Assembly (NCBI GenBank): GCA_947462335.1
Contig: OX381707.1
Location: 12,235,055-12,299,054, forward strand
Direction of reading: 5' to 3'
From: Harmothoe impar
Lineage: Eukaryota; Annelida; Polychaeta; Phyllodocida; Polynoidae
DNA: 64,000 nucleotides
Of this stretch, positions 1 through 10,677 are shown in pieces. A program made the translations under genes and the position numbers. Position 1 is the first letter of the stretch. Every line of letters begins with the position of its first letter. The notes beneath the pieces were generated by a model. That model ran no database searches. It saw nothing but the letters and a program-made list of their open reading frames with translations, and was not told the origin of the DNA.

Positions 1-423
1 CACTAAGTCCAAGTCCCTGTAGATAAACTGTAGCACCTGGTGCAATGCCGCGTCGGGATGAAGGGATTGTTCTGCCTGCTTGTGGTAATAGGCCATATCG
101 GCAGGTAGGCGGGCGGCGGTGGCAGGGGCGGAACTCTCGTTCTTTTCACTACGCTCATCAGGAAGAGGAGGAAGGATTGGAGCAGTAGAAGTACTAGCAG
201 CAGCGACTGCAGTAGTAGCAGCGCTAGTACTAGCAGCAGCGGGCACATGATGAAGTAGACCTGCTCGTGATGATTTGTAGAGCGTCTCAGGATCCACGAG
301 CGCTAAGCGTTTGTAGTGTTGTTGCTGCTCTGAGTCCGTCATGGGGACGACGGTGGAGATGACGCTGGCGGTGGCGGTAGTGGTGGTACTGTCGGCGAGT
401 AGGTGTCGAATGAGGTGTCTCAT
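1..423 (-). CDS. Partial ORF of E1, unknown virion-associated protein
   Basis: An open frame of 141 codons starts at an ATG complementary to 421-423 and continues past the left edge without a stop. Its start overlaps the stop of the preceding 110-aa gene as ATGA, the tight packing typical of viral gene clusters. The product starts MRHLIRHLL, has a TLYK-type stretch near residue 48, then an Ala/Ser/Thr-rich low-complexity linker, and returns to ordinary sequence near residue 110. No family is recognised. Its place directly after the ATPase and a small basic protein suggests a structural or morphogenesis role; that is inference. Confidence 0.65.
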   Translation of the reverse strand, partial: MRHLIRHLLADSTTTTATASVISTVVPMTDSEQQQHYKRLALVDPETLYKSSRAGLLHHVPAAASTSAATTAVAAASTSTAPILPPLPDERSEKNESSAPATAARLPADMAYYHKQAEQSLHPDAALHQVLQFIYRDLDLV

Positions 424-752
424 ATACGGAGAATGCTCTTTATAAGCGGTAAGGCCATCCCTATGAGAGCCGGAATGAGGAAACCTCCCTCTTGTACCAA
501 GACGCGTCTCTTTTTTTTGATGGGCGTAGATTTTTTGCCGACCTCCCTCAACACGTCAGCCGATTCTCGAAGCTTGTCCAGTTGTTTGTCGCTGAGCGGG
601 ATGTTCCCTACGAGTAAATTGTGACAGATCTCACTCAACGCTGCGATCAGATCGTCGCTTCCAGAGTCTATTAGATGCGAGCAGTCCTTTGGCGAGCACT
701 TAGCTAAGTGCTTGAGAGTACCAAAGTGTCTTTCGAGTAGATGAGAAGACAT
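420..752 (-). CDS. Small basic protein with C-terminal hydrophobic segment (possible minor virion protein)
   Basis: 110 codons, starting 5 bp after the ATPase stop and overlapping the next gene by ATGA. The first 70 residues are helical and Leu-rich. A basic patch, KKSTPIKKKRRVL, is followed by GGFLIPALIGMALPLIKSIL, a hydrophobic or amphipathic C-terminal helix. Small proteins with a basic patch followed by a Gly-Gly-hydrophobic tail recur next to packaging ATPases in animal Polinton/adintovirus-like elements and resemble adenoviral core or membrane-lytic minor proteins (pX/pVI type) in architecture. The resemblance is by layout and composition, not by demonstrated homology. A DNA-condensing or membrane-active virion component is the best guess. 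Confidence 0.65.
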   Translation of the reverse strand: MSSHLLERHFGTLKHLAKCSPKDCSHLIDSGSDDLIAALSEICHNLLVGNIPLSDKQLDKLRESADVLREVGKKSTPIKKKRRVLVQEGGFLIPALIGMALPLIKSILRI

Positions 753-757
753 TTTTG

Positions 758-1474
758 CTACTGCTTTCTCTTGTTCTTTTTTTTGTCTAGCGGTACGAAT
801 ACCAGCTGAGAGTGTATGGACGTCAAAGAGGAGCGTATTCTCAGATCGTCAGGTGTTGACTGCTTGAAGTCCAGAAGGAGGTATGAGTGAGGTCGCTTGA
901 GTTCATGGGTAAATATACTAGAGAGGGCCGCCGCGTTGGAGGGAAACACCTGGCGAGACAGACTAGCTATTTGCCCCATGTCGCGCGGGTTCTTGAAAAC
1001 GATCATGTAGTGAGCGTTCAGACTCATAGTTCGAAAGTCGGGTGATTTCTGGAATAGGTTCTGAGTGATATATATGACGCTCACGTTCCAGTGATAGGAG
1101 TATTTAGTAAAGATGTCGGCTACCACTTGCTGATTGGAACTGCTCATCAGATCGTCCAATATCAGTAGAGTGTGTGGTCGTAAAGCGTCTTCTGCTACTT
1201 CCACGTCTCCAGCTATAGACTCTTTGCTAGGAAGACCTTCTCTGAATTCCACGTACTGATTTTGCATTTTTTCAAACAGAGGTTGCCACTCGCCGTAATG
1301 GTAAAAAGTCTTTTCCACCGGCGGCGTGACCAAATTGTTCACGTCGCTCAGAAATTGATCCACCAAGCGCAATTTTCCACAACCCAACGGACCGCTAATG
1401 ATACAACTAAAGGGTCCTTGTAGTCGAGCGTCGAAATGAATTTCTGTGAAGAGTTTGCTTTTACTGCTCGACAT
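758..1474 (-). CDS. FtsK/HerA-type genome-packaging ATPase
   Basis: 238 codons, the usual length for Polinton/adintovirus packaging ATPases (A32-like). The Walker A loop lies near residue 28 (SGPLGCGKL), the Walker B strand near residue 104 (LLILDDLM), and a downstream ITQN motif near residue 136 fits the sensor strand of this family. The C-terminus is very basic (KKKNKRKQ). The enzyme is expected to pump DNA into preformed capsids. One oddity is that the Walker A lysine is followed by Leu where Ser/Thr normally binds Mg-nucleotide, so this copy may be weakened or dead although its frame is intact. It heads a tight leftward cluster with the 110-aa protein and the partial ORF. Confidence 0.85.
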   Translation of the reverse strand: MSSSKSKLFTEIHFDARLQGPFSCIISGPLGCGKLRLVDQFLSDVNNLVTPPVEKTFYHYGEWQPLFEKMQNQYVEFREGLPSKESIAGDVEVAEDALRPHTLLILDDLMSSSNQQVVADIFTKYSYHWNVSVIYITQNLFQKSPDFRTMSLNAHYMIVFKNPRDMGQIASLSRQVFPSNAAALSSIFTHELKRPHSYLLLDFKQSTPDDLRIRSSLTSIHSQLVFVPLDKKKNKRKQ

Positions 1475-1718
1475 TTTTTTGTTTTTTTTCAGGACGCGTC
1501 AGAGAGTAGTTGTGTGTCTGACTGTCTGCTGTGTTTCTCACTCGAACGGTCGGTAGTGAATGGTTGTGGAGAAAAGTCAGCCGGTGTCACAGTAGCGGCG
1601 GCAGAAGTGACTTTTTTTTCTTTTTATTTTTGCGATAAAATTCTATTTTCACTCAATAGTCATAAATGTTTGTATCAGACTCCAGAGGAGTCTTATACAA
1701 ATTTTTTTTTTTTAAAAA

Positions 1719-1804
1719 GAAGAGGAGGAGGAGGAGGAGGAGGAGGAGGAGGAGGAGGAGGAGGAGGAGGAGGAGATTAATTTTTTTTTTTTTTTTTTTT
1801 TTTT
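1719..1804. repeat. (GGA)n microsatellite followed by T-run
   Basis: About 55 bp of AGG repeats, then ATTAA and 24 T residues. It lies in the 336-bp gap between the ATPase gene and the next leftward gene of E1. E2 has a comparable (TCC)n tract near its right TIR. Purine-pyrimidine tracts like this can slip during replication; no function is evident. Confidence 0.9.
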
Positions 1805-1810
1805 GATCAT

Positions 1811-2467
1811 TTAGGCAAAGCTCGTCGCTTTGCCGCTTTTTTTTCTATTTCTGTGTTGTGACACGATCGTCTCGAAAAAGCAATAAGGCGTGTGAGCGCG
1901 GCGGTGACAAATACATATTGGAGCGTATGGTTTAAAATAGTGCGTCCCTATCTTCTTCAATTCGGCTGCGTTGCAATATGCGGGATAACAAGTGACGACG
2001 TCGAAACATTTAGAGACCGTGTTCACGTTGGCCACAACGCGCGCCCACAGAGTGGGAGCTGCAGTCGCTCCCAAGAAACCGATCGGCTTGTCGAATCGTT
2101 TCATAGCGCTTATTCTCACTTTATAAGAGGAGGCATGGTGAGGAGAGTAGCGGCGCTCTTTCTTTTCATGAAACGCCCAACGAGTGGGGGCACTGAGAGC
2201 GGCTGTTATGCAATGGTAGAGTCAATACTGTTCTGAGATGACGGCTCTCGGCCATGTCGCTACGTTTTCCTTTTCCGCTCTTGTATAACGACAATTTCTT
2301 TGGCGCTCGGCTTTGCTTTTCTCGAGAATTCGGTACGCTTCAAGAGAAGCGTGAACCTCAACTACGTGACGCTCTCTCCTTTGAGATAAAAAAATAGCCG
2401 GGCAGTTGAGGAGGGCACTTTGTTCGCGTGTCCGTCTTTTAGAAACTCGCGCCCTCTGCGGCGCCAT
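1811..2467 (-). pseudogene. Interrupted E1 ORF of unknown function (single in-frame TGA)
   Basis: An ATG complementary to 2465-2467 opens a frame that runs to a stop at 1811-1813, 218 codons in all, broken only by a TGA complementary to 2222-2224. Both halves are in the same frame and the stretch after the stop stays open, so this is a point nonsense change or a readthrough site, not a frameshift. The N-terminal half is very basic (many RR/KR pairs) and the C-terminal half is rich in Cys, His and aromatic residues. No known family is recognised. It is the first gene of the leftward cluster, with a TATA-like TATAAAA complementary to 2687-2693 upstream. Confidence 0.55.
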
Positions 2468-3302
2468 ATTTCTTTCCCCCGAAACAAAAAAGACTGAGTG
2501 AAAATAAAAATTTTAAAAAACAAAAAGCTCAAAGAAAAAAAATAAGCAATAAGCAGACTCAGCTCGAAATTCCCTGCTGGCGTGATGGCGGTAACTGCAG
2601 GCGGTGGCGGCGGTCGGCTGGCCGGCGGTGGCGGTGTCGGCGGCGATGGTAGAAGGGGGTGTGGAAAGAGAGATGCATCTCAGTCTTTTATAGGACCGGC
2701 GAGAGTTCGACTTAGTCTGACATTTTCAGCTGTCGCATGCTGACCTGCTGCTATCATAAGAGAAAACAAAAGCCCTAATGACGCTTTTCAGCTGGATCCT
2801 TCCACCCACCAGACATGGATCCAGATGGGAGGGTGGTTTAAAATTAATCCGTGTACCGACTGTCATACAATAGTGTAATTAGTTGAAAGCGTGTTACCTG
2901 TATAAAGGATTAGCAGGTCATGGGCTTAGAGTGTGTATAGAAAAACAACTACAGGTAGCGTGAACAAAGCGACCCCCTCCCTTTCTGTCACTCTGTCTGT
3001 GACTAGAGGGCGCGCGTGTGGTAAGCGGCTTAAATCTAAAGAAAAAAAATCACCCTCTCCTGTCGTCAGCAGTCAGCTGGCCGGCGGCTGGAAAATGCGA
3101 TTAGAGGGATGATGAGCGCGTAGTAAGCGACTTAAGGCTAATCTAAAGACCTGCCGTGAGTGGGCAGCTGGCCGGCGGCTTGAAAAAAGGGGGGAGTAAG
3201 GGTATATAAGGGGGAGTGAAACCGTATTCGTCATCGTCAATCATCATTCACTCTACTACTACTACTACTACTACTACCAACACCACCAGCACCACGCCTC
3301 AA
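2468..3302. promoter_or_regulatory. Divergent control region of E1
   Basis: About 830 bp without a convincing ORF, between leftward and rightward genes. A TATAAAA box on the minus strand lies at 2687-2693, and a plus-strand TATATAA at 3203-3209 is about 110 bp before the rightward ATG. GGCTGGCCGGCGG motifs recur at 2615-2630, 3076-3090 and 3168-3180. The stretch 2758-2937 (TTTTCAGCTGGATCC, GACTGTCAT, CTGTATAAAGGATTA, GCTTAGAGTGTGTATA) reappears in the same order in the control region of E2 (18005-18350), where the coding genes differ. Conservation in non-coding sequence suggests shared transcription, replication or packaging signals. Confidence 0.7.
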
Positions 3303-3315
3303 TTTGCAGATCCCC

Positions 3316-3936
3316 ATGATGGAAAGTTGCGACCGTGACATGAAGCGGTATGACGAAGCAGCGCGCGAATGTGAAGCTGATGCTGTAGCCTCTGCTACTG
3401 CTGCTGCTAGTGCTGCTCATCGTGCTCCTGCTGCATTTACTGCGGCTGTTAGTGACGCTGTTTGTGATGACGTTGTTGTTGTTGCCGCTGCGGCTGTGAC
3501 TGCTGCTGTTGCTGCTGCCGATGCAGCTACTCATGCCGCCGATGCCGACGCTGCTGCTGCTGATGCTGTTGCGGCTGCCGATGTCGCCGCTGAAGACGCT
3601 GCTAGTGTACACTCTGCCGCCCTTGCTACTGTCGCTGCTGCTGTTGTTGCTAACGCTCACGCTACTGCTGCTGCAGCTGCTGCTGCTACCGCTGCTGCCG
3701 AGGCTGCTGCCGCTGCTACTGAGGCTGCTGCTGATGCTGCTGATGCTGCTGATGCTAGTAGTCGCGTCGACAAAGAATCGTCATTTGTCACTCTTAAACC
3801 TCCAGTTGAACGCGCGACGGGTAGTAGGGCTACCAACGCGACGGCCAGATGGTGCAAATGGTGTCGTCGCTTTTGCTCGTGCTCTTGCTTTTCTTCCAGC
3901 CCTACCTGCTGCTGCTACAGTATACTAGTGTTATAG
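3316..3936 (+). CDS. Ala-rich low-complexity protein of E1, unknown
   Basis: An ATG at 3316 (a second at 3319) opens a 206-codon frame. Upstream are a TATATAA box at 3203-3209 and a (CTA)n leader. Residues 15-155 are mostly Ala with Asp, Glu, Thr and Val, encoded by GCT/GCN runs. The C-terminus turns basic and Cys-rich (WCKWCRRFCSCSC). It occupies the position that the death-domain gene holds in E2: the only rightward gene, between control region and right TIR. Low-complexity runs also open the other frames, so coding status rests on promoter position and the ordinary-looking ends. An AATAAA lies at 4409-4414 inside the TIR. Confidence 0.5.
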   Translation: MMESCDRDMKRYDEAARECEADAVASATAAASAAHRAPAAFTAAVSDAVCDDVVVVAAAAVTAAVAAADAATHAADADAAAADAVAAADVAAEDAASVHSAALATVAAAVVANAHATAAAAAAATAAAEAAAAATEAAADAADAADASSRVDKESSFVTLKPPVERATGSRATNATARWCKWCRRFCSCSCFSSSPTCCCYSILVL

Positions 3937-4079
3937 TGTTTGAATGAGAACGCGCGTACTTACACATATACACTGTAACAGATGTGCTTTTTGAAAATAT
4001 AATTTTAGCATAACATGGAACTTGTTGTGTTTATTTTCTATATATAAGTTACATAACTTTTTTGTTTATTTGTTTACAA

Positions 4080-4457
4080 ACAGTCACGTGTCACGTGGTG
4101 TTGTTTACAAACAAGAGAGCCACGTGGTGTTGTTTACAAACAAACCCTAAGTAGGTCACTTTACCCTAGTTACCAGAATGCCGGCTTCTGATTGGCTGAG
4201 CCTAAGTAGGTCACGTGACGTAAGTAGGTCACGTTACCATGGTTACCAGAATGCCGGCCTCTGATTGGCTGAGAGCTTCTAAGTAGGTCAGTAGGTCACC
4301 CAGAATGCTGGCTTCTGATTGGCTGAGAGTCCTAAGTAGGTCACGTTACCATGTCAACGGGTCACGTGACCAAATGGCGGCCTCTGATTGGCTGCATATC
4401 GAGTGAGTAATAAACAGTACTTAAGCATAGTCCCGTTCCGATACATACTATACTACT
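4080..4457. repeat. Right terminal inverted repeat of E1
   Basis: The outer 110 bp (GGTCACGTGACCAAATGG ... CATACTATACTACT) match the E2 termini closely. Inside it, three to four diverged units carry CCTAAGTAGGTCACGT, TTACCAGAATGCCGGC and TCTGATTGGCTGAG. These are repeated palindromic E-boxes (CACGTG), inverted CCAAT boxes (ATTGG) and a CRE-like TGACGT. An outward AATAAA is at 4409-4414. The inner part differs from the E2 repeat, which is ETS-site-rich instead. Confidence 0.85.
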
Positions 4458-4463
4458 TATGTG

Positions 4464-6540
4464 ACATGTGACCTGGATTGACCAATCAGAGAGCAGCAGG
4501 GCTGGGTCATGATTTGTTTACAGTAGAATGGTAACCAGGGTAAAGTTTGGTTGCCGGGCTACTTGACCTCTTGACCTCAGTGGATCTAAATAGAGGAACT
4601 GGTGGTTTCACCTTAGGGGATCTTCAGACTGCATTTGAAATAAATATTTTAAATAGTTTGAACAGGTTCAAAAAATTCAAAATAAATAGAAAGCGGTCCC
4701 ACAGCCGGTGGGGCTGTTAGGGGAAATTAGTTGGCATTAGAAAAAAGGTTTTCTAGGTGCTAAATAAAATCCAACAATGCCAAATTAATTTAATTTTAAT
4801 TCATGAGAATTAAAATAAATTCAAAAATGTACTTGAACTTGTTGTTTGGGCTCAGGGCTCAAACTAGGGATTTTTGATTTTGAATTTTTTGGTCTCTAAA
4901 AAAATCCGGTCGGTCTTGTGGAATTTGTGTATTATGATCCATTATGTTTATTAGTCATAACAGGTTGAATAGACCTCAACACGACAATGTGTATTAACTG
5001 CTCCAAGTTAGATAATCACTGATCTCAGAAAAGACACAATGTCAACTGACCCGGTTGAATTCTCCTTTCTCATGCATAGACATTCCTTTGAAATGTATCA
5101 GACACAAAGAGGGGTGTATTTAATGTTGTTATAACATTGATTGATAGCCACATGCTGTAATATTACCATAATTTGGATTGCCCTAAGATATGCTGAGCTG
5201 GAGACCAAGACTTGTGCCCTTTAGTTCGTAGCTTCACCACCAGGTGTCCTTGTTGCGGCGTTCCCCCCTTTGGGGGATGCATGTTCTTCATCTCTGGATG
5301 AACTACAGCCTTCTATTTAGGTACATTTCTCGTCACGATATGAAATCGGCCCTGCTTCATAAGGCATTTAGACAATCCACAAAGTCTTGTAATATAAGTT
5401 GTATACCGGCATACTATAACTGATCTACCTATCATCGATGGTTTAAACAGAGACAGTGGCACTGTGAGTGTGACAGGCTGATTTATCACTTAGTCACTTA
5501 TCACTTATGTAGCCTTCTATAGTAATTAAGGATTGCCTTTAAATACTTCACTTAGTTAGGGAATTATCATTAAATAATGCATTCAACAGAAGGGGGGGGG
5601 CAAATTCAACCCAAAATTATTTCTATGAAAATCATTCTACCGACCCTACCATACTTTTATCTTGCCAGTTTTATCATTGAATGTTGTTCTACTGATGATC
5701 TAATCAATAAGTTATTTACGAGATAGAGCTCTACGTGTATGTCATTACAGTAACTGCTATAGTATGAAATTGTTTGAATAAAGAACACTAGGTACACCCA
5801 ACTTCTACTATTAGGCCCCTAGACAGATAAAATCGACAAATCGATAAGAGCCTAGTGAAAAGGGACAAGACCTATTTTTTAGAATCGACAAATGACATAG
5901 GCATTCCATAAAATCAACAAGTGACATGAGGGTTGGTGACAATGGACAAGCTCCTTTTCTTAAGATCAACAAGGGACATTGGCATCTCGTAAAATCGACA
6001 AGTGACACAGCACCCCCCCCCCCCAGTCTGGGCCCTACTGTTTATGTCTTTTTATAATATACACTCTCAGCACATTCATATTTCAAAACGTTTCTAAAAA
6101 GTTGAATAGAAAAAGTGAGGGCACCAGACTGTTTTTTTTGCCCATTTTGACATAACTTAAAACCTCGTGTGTTAACCCATATTTGTCAAAGAAAAACTCC
6201 CGTGCAGTTGGGGATCCAAGCATGTATAATGTCAATATTTAACTTTGACCTGACATGGTGACCAATACTTGATATGAAGGTTGTTTTAGTGTAAGTTGAG
6301 TGTGCTGAATCCGATTACGCCATGTGTAAAGTTCTATCTAGGTCGGAACAAGGTCAAAAACAAGGTCAAAGGTCACAATCTGCTATGAAATAGAACTTGC
6401 AAAGAGTACATGTTAAGATTTGATTTTGAGCGCTATTCATCTTACGGAGTCATTCTAATATGTATGCTCCATCACCTTACTGACTATGGTTGACCTTGGT
6501 TTGGTTAAAGGTAATTTAAACAAGATTAAACATGGAAAAT
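4464..6540. other. Host intergenic DNA, no gene seen
   Basis: AT-rich sequence without a supported ORF, splice-flanked exon or RNA gene. 5815-6012 holds a degenerate tandem repeat of about 58 bp around AAATCGACAAGTGACA; the short ORF over it is a by-product. A C-tract lies at 6011-6024. Confidence 0.6.
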
Positions 6541-7070
6541 GCTTATGGCTGTGTCTCACGAACTAGGGCCAATGTTTTTTTCTCTGACCGGGTGCCATCT
6601 CTGACGGGGTGCCATCTCTGACTGGGTGCCATCTCTGACCGGGTGCCATCTCTGACCGGGTGCCATCTCTGACTGGGTGCCATCTCTGACCGGGTGCCAT
6701 CTCTGACTGGGTGCCATCTCTGACTGGGTGCCATCTCTGACCGGCATGAATAGAAACGATTTATTTAGGGTAGATGTAGATAGAATTTGCCTGAAAGGTT
6801 AATGGATGTTATAACTCTTTACAGTAGTAATTAGTTGCCTATTTTTATCATCATCTGCCCTATATTAACAGTTTTTATTCAGGCCGGTCAGAGATGGCAC
6901 CCAGTCAGAGATGGCACCCCGTCAGAGATGGCACCCGGTCAGAGATGGCACCCGGTCAGAGATGGCACCCGGTCAGAGATGGCACCCGGTCAGAGATGGC
7001 ACCCTGTCAGAGATGGCACTCTGTCAGAAACGAAAACATTGGTCCAAGTTCGTGAGACACAGCCATATGC
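6541..7070. mobile_element. TIR element built from an inverted minisatellite pair
   Basis: The ends GCTTATGGCTGTGTCTCACG (6541) and its inverted partner ending at 7070 form terminal repeats of about 40 bp. Just inside them, the left arm has nine 17-bp units TCTGACCGGGTGCCATC (6583-6735, plus a partial) and the right arm has about eight units in inverted orientation (6885-7028). The 140-bp centre has no ORF. The reading frames over the arrays are repeat translations. The arms can pair almost perfectly. A non-autonomous DNA transposon is likely; no transposase is present. Confidence 0.8.
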
Positions 7071-9459
7071 TTTTTGTCAAGGCACTATTTTCAGTTAGTT
7101 CATTCTTGCATAAACCTCCAGATCGGGAGGGAAAGGGAGGGAGAGTAGTGTCTGCACTTTTAAGTTCACCAATCCTAGGTATCCTTTTCCAGCAGTTGTT
7201 TGGTTACCGACTCAAATTAAACTGCATGAAATAAACATACATCAAAAATATTTATCCACCGGTGGATAAACATGGAGTCAGGGGGATGGAGAAACAACCA
7301 ACTATGAGAGGTGGAGCCATCTATCGATTCCGATAGCTTTGAGATATGGGGGAGGAGAGGGTTTCATCCGCTAGCATAAATACCTAGCCATATGACTAAG
7401 GATAGTATCCAAAAGTGTGTAATTCTATATCAGAGTACATCCTCAGTGCTTAAGGAAGATACAACGTGGTGGATTTTTTTTTGGGGGGGGGAGGGATGTC
7501 AACCCCTAGACTGGTTGGGGGGTAAAGAATTTCGACCCTTAGCTGTGGGGGGAGGGAGGGGGACAAAATGATCCACCCGTTTTCAGTAAAAGAGCTCGCG
7601 CATTACTATGCAATGAAGAGCCGTGAAACCACACAATTCTCAACCCACTGGGGGTGGGAGTGAAAAGTTTCAACCCCACTAGGCGGACGGGGATGAAATA
7701 ATTTCAAGTGCTCCATGACGAAGCTCAATGCCCCCCCTCCTTTTGTTAGTTTGTTGGGCAAGGCTATTTAATCAATTCCTAAACACATTTCTAGAGACAA
7801 AGTGACCCAGCACGGTTTACTAAAGATACTTCAGATATAGATAAGATAAGTCATGTTCCCCTTTGGACTTCAAGTAGGATTGAAGTCCAGGTGAACTGAG
7901 CCTACCTACCAACATATGAATGGCATTTCTTTTGAAATCATAATACTTTACGAGTAATTTGTTATCATGTTTGGAGTTAATAGGATAATATGTGATTTGT
8001 GAATAGTGACTTCTGTTACAGAATTGTTATTTACAAGACCTTCACACTATATCCTCTATATCTTTAATTGTTTATTCATCCTTGCATTAATAGGCTTGCT
8101 ATGCAGTGTGCCTGTATAATATTATAATCTTTGTTTTTCTGGATATACCTATTTTGTCTGCATGTACATATTCTATAGTTGCCTTGTATAACATTGTGAT
8201 TAGTCCAGTCAGCTATATGGGTAGCAGATCATTTTTGTTTACCTCCCATGATACAATGACTGATTGTGCCCATGTGTACTTAAGCTACATGTTTCATGTA
8301 TAATGACGAGTCTGATAAATTAACGACAAGTCTAATGAAATACAGACTAAACCCACATGTACATTGAGACATCATACTAAAATAGAGTTTACACTTGTAA
8401 ATCTATGCTCAAGACTTAAAGTATGATTTTAAAAATAGAACTTTAAAAAATATGAGAGAGAATTCCCAGGTACAATTTTGGTTGAAACAAGATTGGATCT
8501 CATGGTTCATGCTCAAAAATGTAGGAAAGTGACATTCAACCCATATAAACTGATACACATTATAACGCTCCAATTCTGCATTCACTTATAATGGACTCAA
8601 AAACTGAGAAGTGTTCCTTTTTTAAATCAAAATCTCATTATTTCAAAATAGATATCAGGATTCATGGGAATACATGTCTAGCATATCTCTAGGCTGTTAT
8701 TTCACAGTAGGTTGGTATGTGATCTAGATGTGAACTTAGATTTCTCTAAAATCAAACCATGACTGGTAAAGATGAGAATTAACCACCATTAGATCCAATG
8801 TTTTTAAAACCAAGGGTAGCTTTGTTAAATTCATATCATGGTAAATCCAGTGTTTTTATGCAACTAGGAACGAGCCTTGAGAAATCTCATATCCGGCATA
8901 GTCTTAAAAAAGCAAATCCCTTCTAGCCTTACACGTACATAACCACTGATAACCCACTTAGTCTTAAAATGATACTTTTTTGCAGGAGTGGGAGTGTCGA
9001 GGGTATTTCTTAAAATCATGGGAGAGGGGGGGTCTAGATAGTTTCTTTTCTTGAGGGAGGGTGGTGGAGGGAGTATTTCTCAATATCATGCAGGGGGGGG
9101 ATCTATGTTGCGTTACGCTTATTGGTAGTGGGGATGGTCAGGAGAAAGTTACCCCCCCCCCTTCTAAAGAGACAGATCCTCAAAAAAGAGTTCCTCCCCC
9201 TACATACGCACGTAATAACCTTAAATGTTTCGTAGTAGTTTTATAACATTCCTTTATTTTATCGAGGGGGGGGGGGCGAATCAATGTGAAATGAGGATGA
9301 ACGCATGGGGGGTGGGGGTAGTCCAAATGGTGCAACAGGCGGGAGGGGGGCTCCATTTTGGGGCAAAAGATCGATGTATGTAATAAATGGATGGCCCCTA
9401 TGTAATTCCTTGAGGCTCACTTCTCAGTTTTTTCTCAGCGTTCTACTTTTACCCTCCAA
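7071..9459. other. Host intergenic DNA with G-tracts, no gene seen
   Basis: No supported ORF or RNA gene. Short runs of 7-10 G occur at 7480-7560, 9030-9110 and 9265-9345, embedded in phrases such as GTCAACCCC and AATTTCGACCC that recur, so these are probably decayed copies of G-rich repeats. The rest is AT-rich and featureless. Confidence 0.55.
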
Positions 9460-9557
9460 CTCAGTGAGCACAGAACATTGAATCAATATTGATAAAAGGT
9501 TGTCAATGGTGATTAAATGTTGATTCAACACTGAACAGAATTCTATGCCCACTGGGA
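9460..9557. mobile_element. Foldback MITE, family CCCAGTGGGCACA (copy 1)
   Basis: About 100 bp, starting TCAGTGAGCACAGAACATTG and ending ATGCCCACTGGGA, imperfectly palindromic throughout with alternating TTGATT/AATCAA motifs inside. A second, better-preserved copy lies at 51220-51328. Confidence 0.75.
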
Positions 9558-10530
9558 AGAGTTGCATGGTGCATCAAAGGTTCACGTTCACTTGTCATTG
9601 TGATGCACCAGAATAGCATCAGCAAGTAGCTCACCAATAATGCATTGGGGTATCATGCCAAAAAGCTTCAGGAGTGTATCATGTATACGGTTAGCATCAT
9701 GCTTGAATGTGGGACAGGGGCTGATGTTGACCAATACCATACTTTCCTCCTCCCTATAAATTTCAGGCGCAATACCTATCATTTTCCTCAAATTTGACCG
9801 TATTTACCAATTATGCATGGTCAATGGGTGAAATAAAAGTGTGCATGCTCGTATTTTCCCCCATTGAAAATACACTGTAAAAGCTCATGTCTGGAGCTTA
9901 TTGGAGCCTCTTCCCGAGGCTGATACTGGCCATGGATAACATTTGAATGATTCCACCGCCTAATACTATACTTTTACAGTCCTTGCAATTTGGTATGAAT
10001 TAAATGTAACCACTTTAAGCACTGTGCTGCCCTTAAAGGGTTACTCATTATACAACATTATCAAAGTGTAATCAGTACTTGTGTGAAGAGGTATGACGCA
10101 TGAAACAAACTTCCCAAGATGCACTTTGCTATCAGGAAAGTTTCAGAGCAAAGTCAATACAGTATCCAGGGTACCATAACCCTTTAGGGATGACATGTCA
10201 CTAAATGCAAAATTTGTCATCATGATGCACCAATGCCGCCCTGGTGCATCTTGCCAACCCTTCAGGAGTATATCAATTGTAGAGGGTCGGCATGGGGCAT
10301 GAATGTAGTACTTGTAAATTAACCGCCAAGGCTGCATTCATGCCAAGCGGATAATGCATTAACACAGACTGCAACACTTAAAGTGTTAAACGTTGCCCTA
10401 TAACTACCTTATCTAAGACTCCCTCTGTCCTGATATAACTGATACAGTATAACCTAAGTATAACATCTGTAAAAGTCTGTACTGTGACATCATCAAAACA
10501 ATCTTCATAGTAATCTAAGATGGATCCATT
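9558..10530. other. Host DNA with two diverged copies of a dispersed repeat
   Basis: 9598-9720 and 10222-10330 share an order of motifs (TGATGCACCA, CTTCAGGAGTxTATCA, GCATGAATGT) on the same strand, so they are old copies of one repeat. No coding evidence; the short minus-strand frames over them are chance. Confidence 0.5.
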
Positions 10531-10677
10531 CCCAGTAAACAAAAAACGTTATACAACATTTTGTAACGTTACCTAACGTTATATAACGTTTCTCTAAGGC
10601 TCCTCGCTATGGCATAACGTTATCTACAGTTTTAGAACGTTATTTTGACGTAAAATAATGTTTTTTTGTTAGCTGGG
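10531..10677. mobile_element. MITE, family CCCAGTAAACA/AACGTTAT (copy 1)
   Basis: Terminal inverted repeats CCCAGTAAACAAAAAACGTT and its partner ending TTAGCTGGG. The interior is made of AACGTTAT/ATAACGTT palindromes around a central CTAAGGCTCC. A second copy is at 51991-52139. About 147 bp, no ORF. Confidence 0.8.

Larger units (their letters stand above)
1..4457. mobile_element. Polinton/adintovirus-like element E1, right part
   Basis: The left end is outside the window. The right end is a terminal repeat finishing ...CATACTATACTACT at 4457, which matches the termini of the complete element at 11322-20789. The next six bases, TATGTG (4458-4463), are the predicted target-site duplication; the partner copy cannot be seen. 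The genes are a leftward cluster (packaging ATPase, small basic protein, two others), a control region around 2470-3300 and one rightward ORF. Polintons/adintoviruses are 6-bp-duplicating, TIR-flanked, protein-primed DNA viruses that integrate. No polymerase, integrase, protease or capsid gene is recognised in the visible part. Membership of the lineage rests on the ATPase, the TIR and the match to E2. Confidence 0.8.

Noticed and set aside
3274..3928. Other frames over the Ala-rich E1 gene (Leu-rich, Ser-rich)
   Set aside because: Trinucleotide repeats open every frame; only 3316-3936 has suitable promoter spacing and non-repeat ends.
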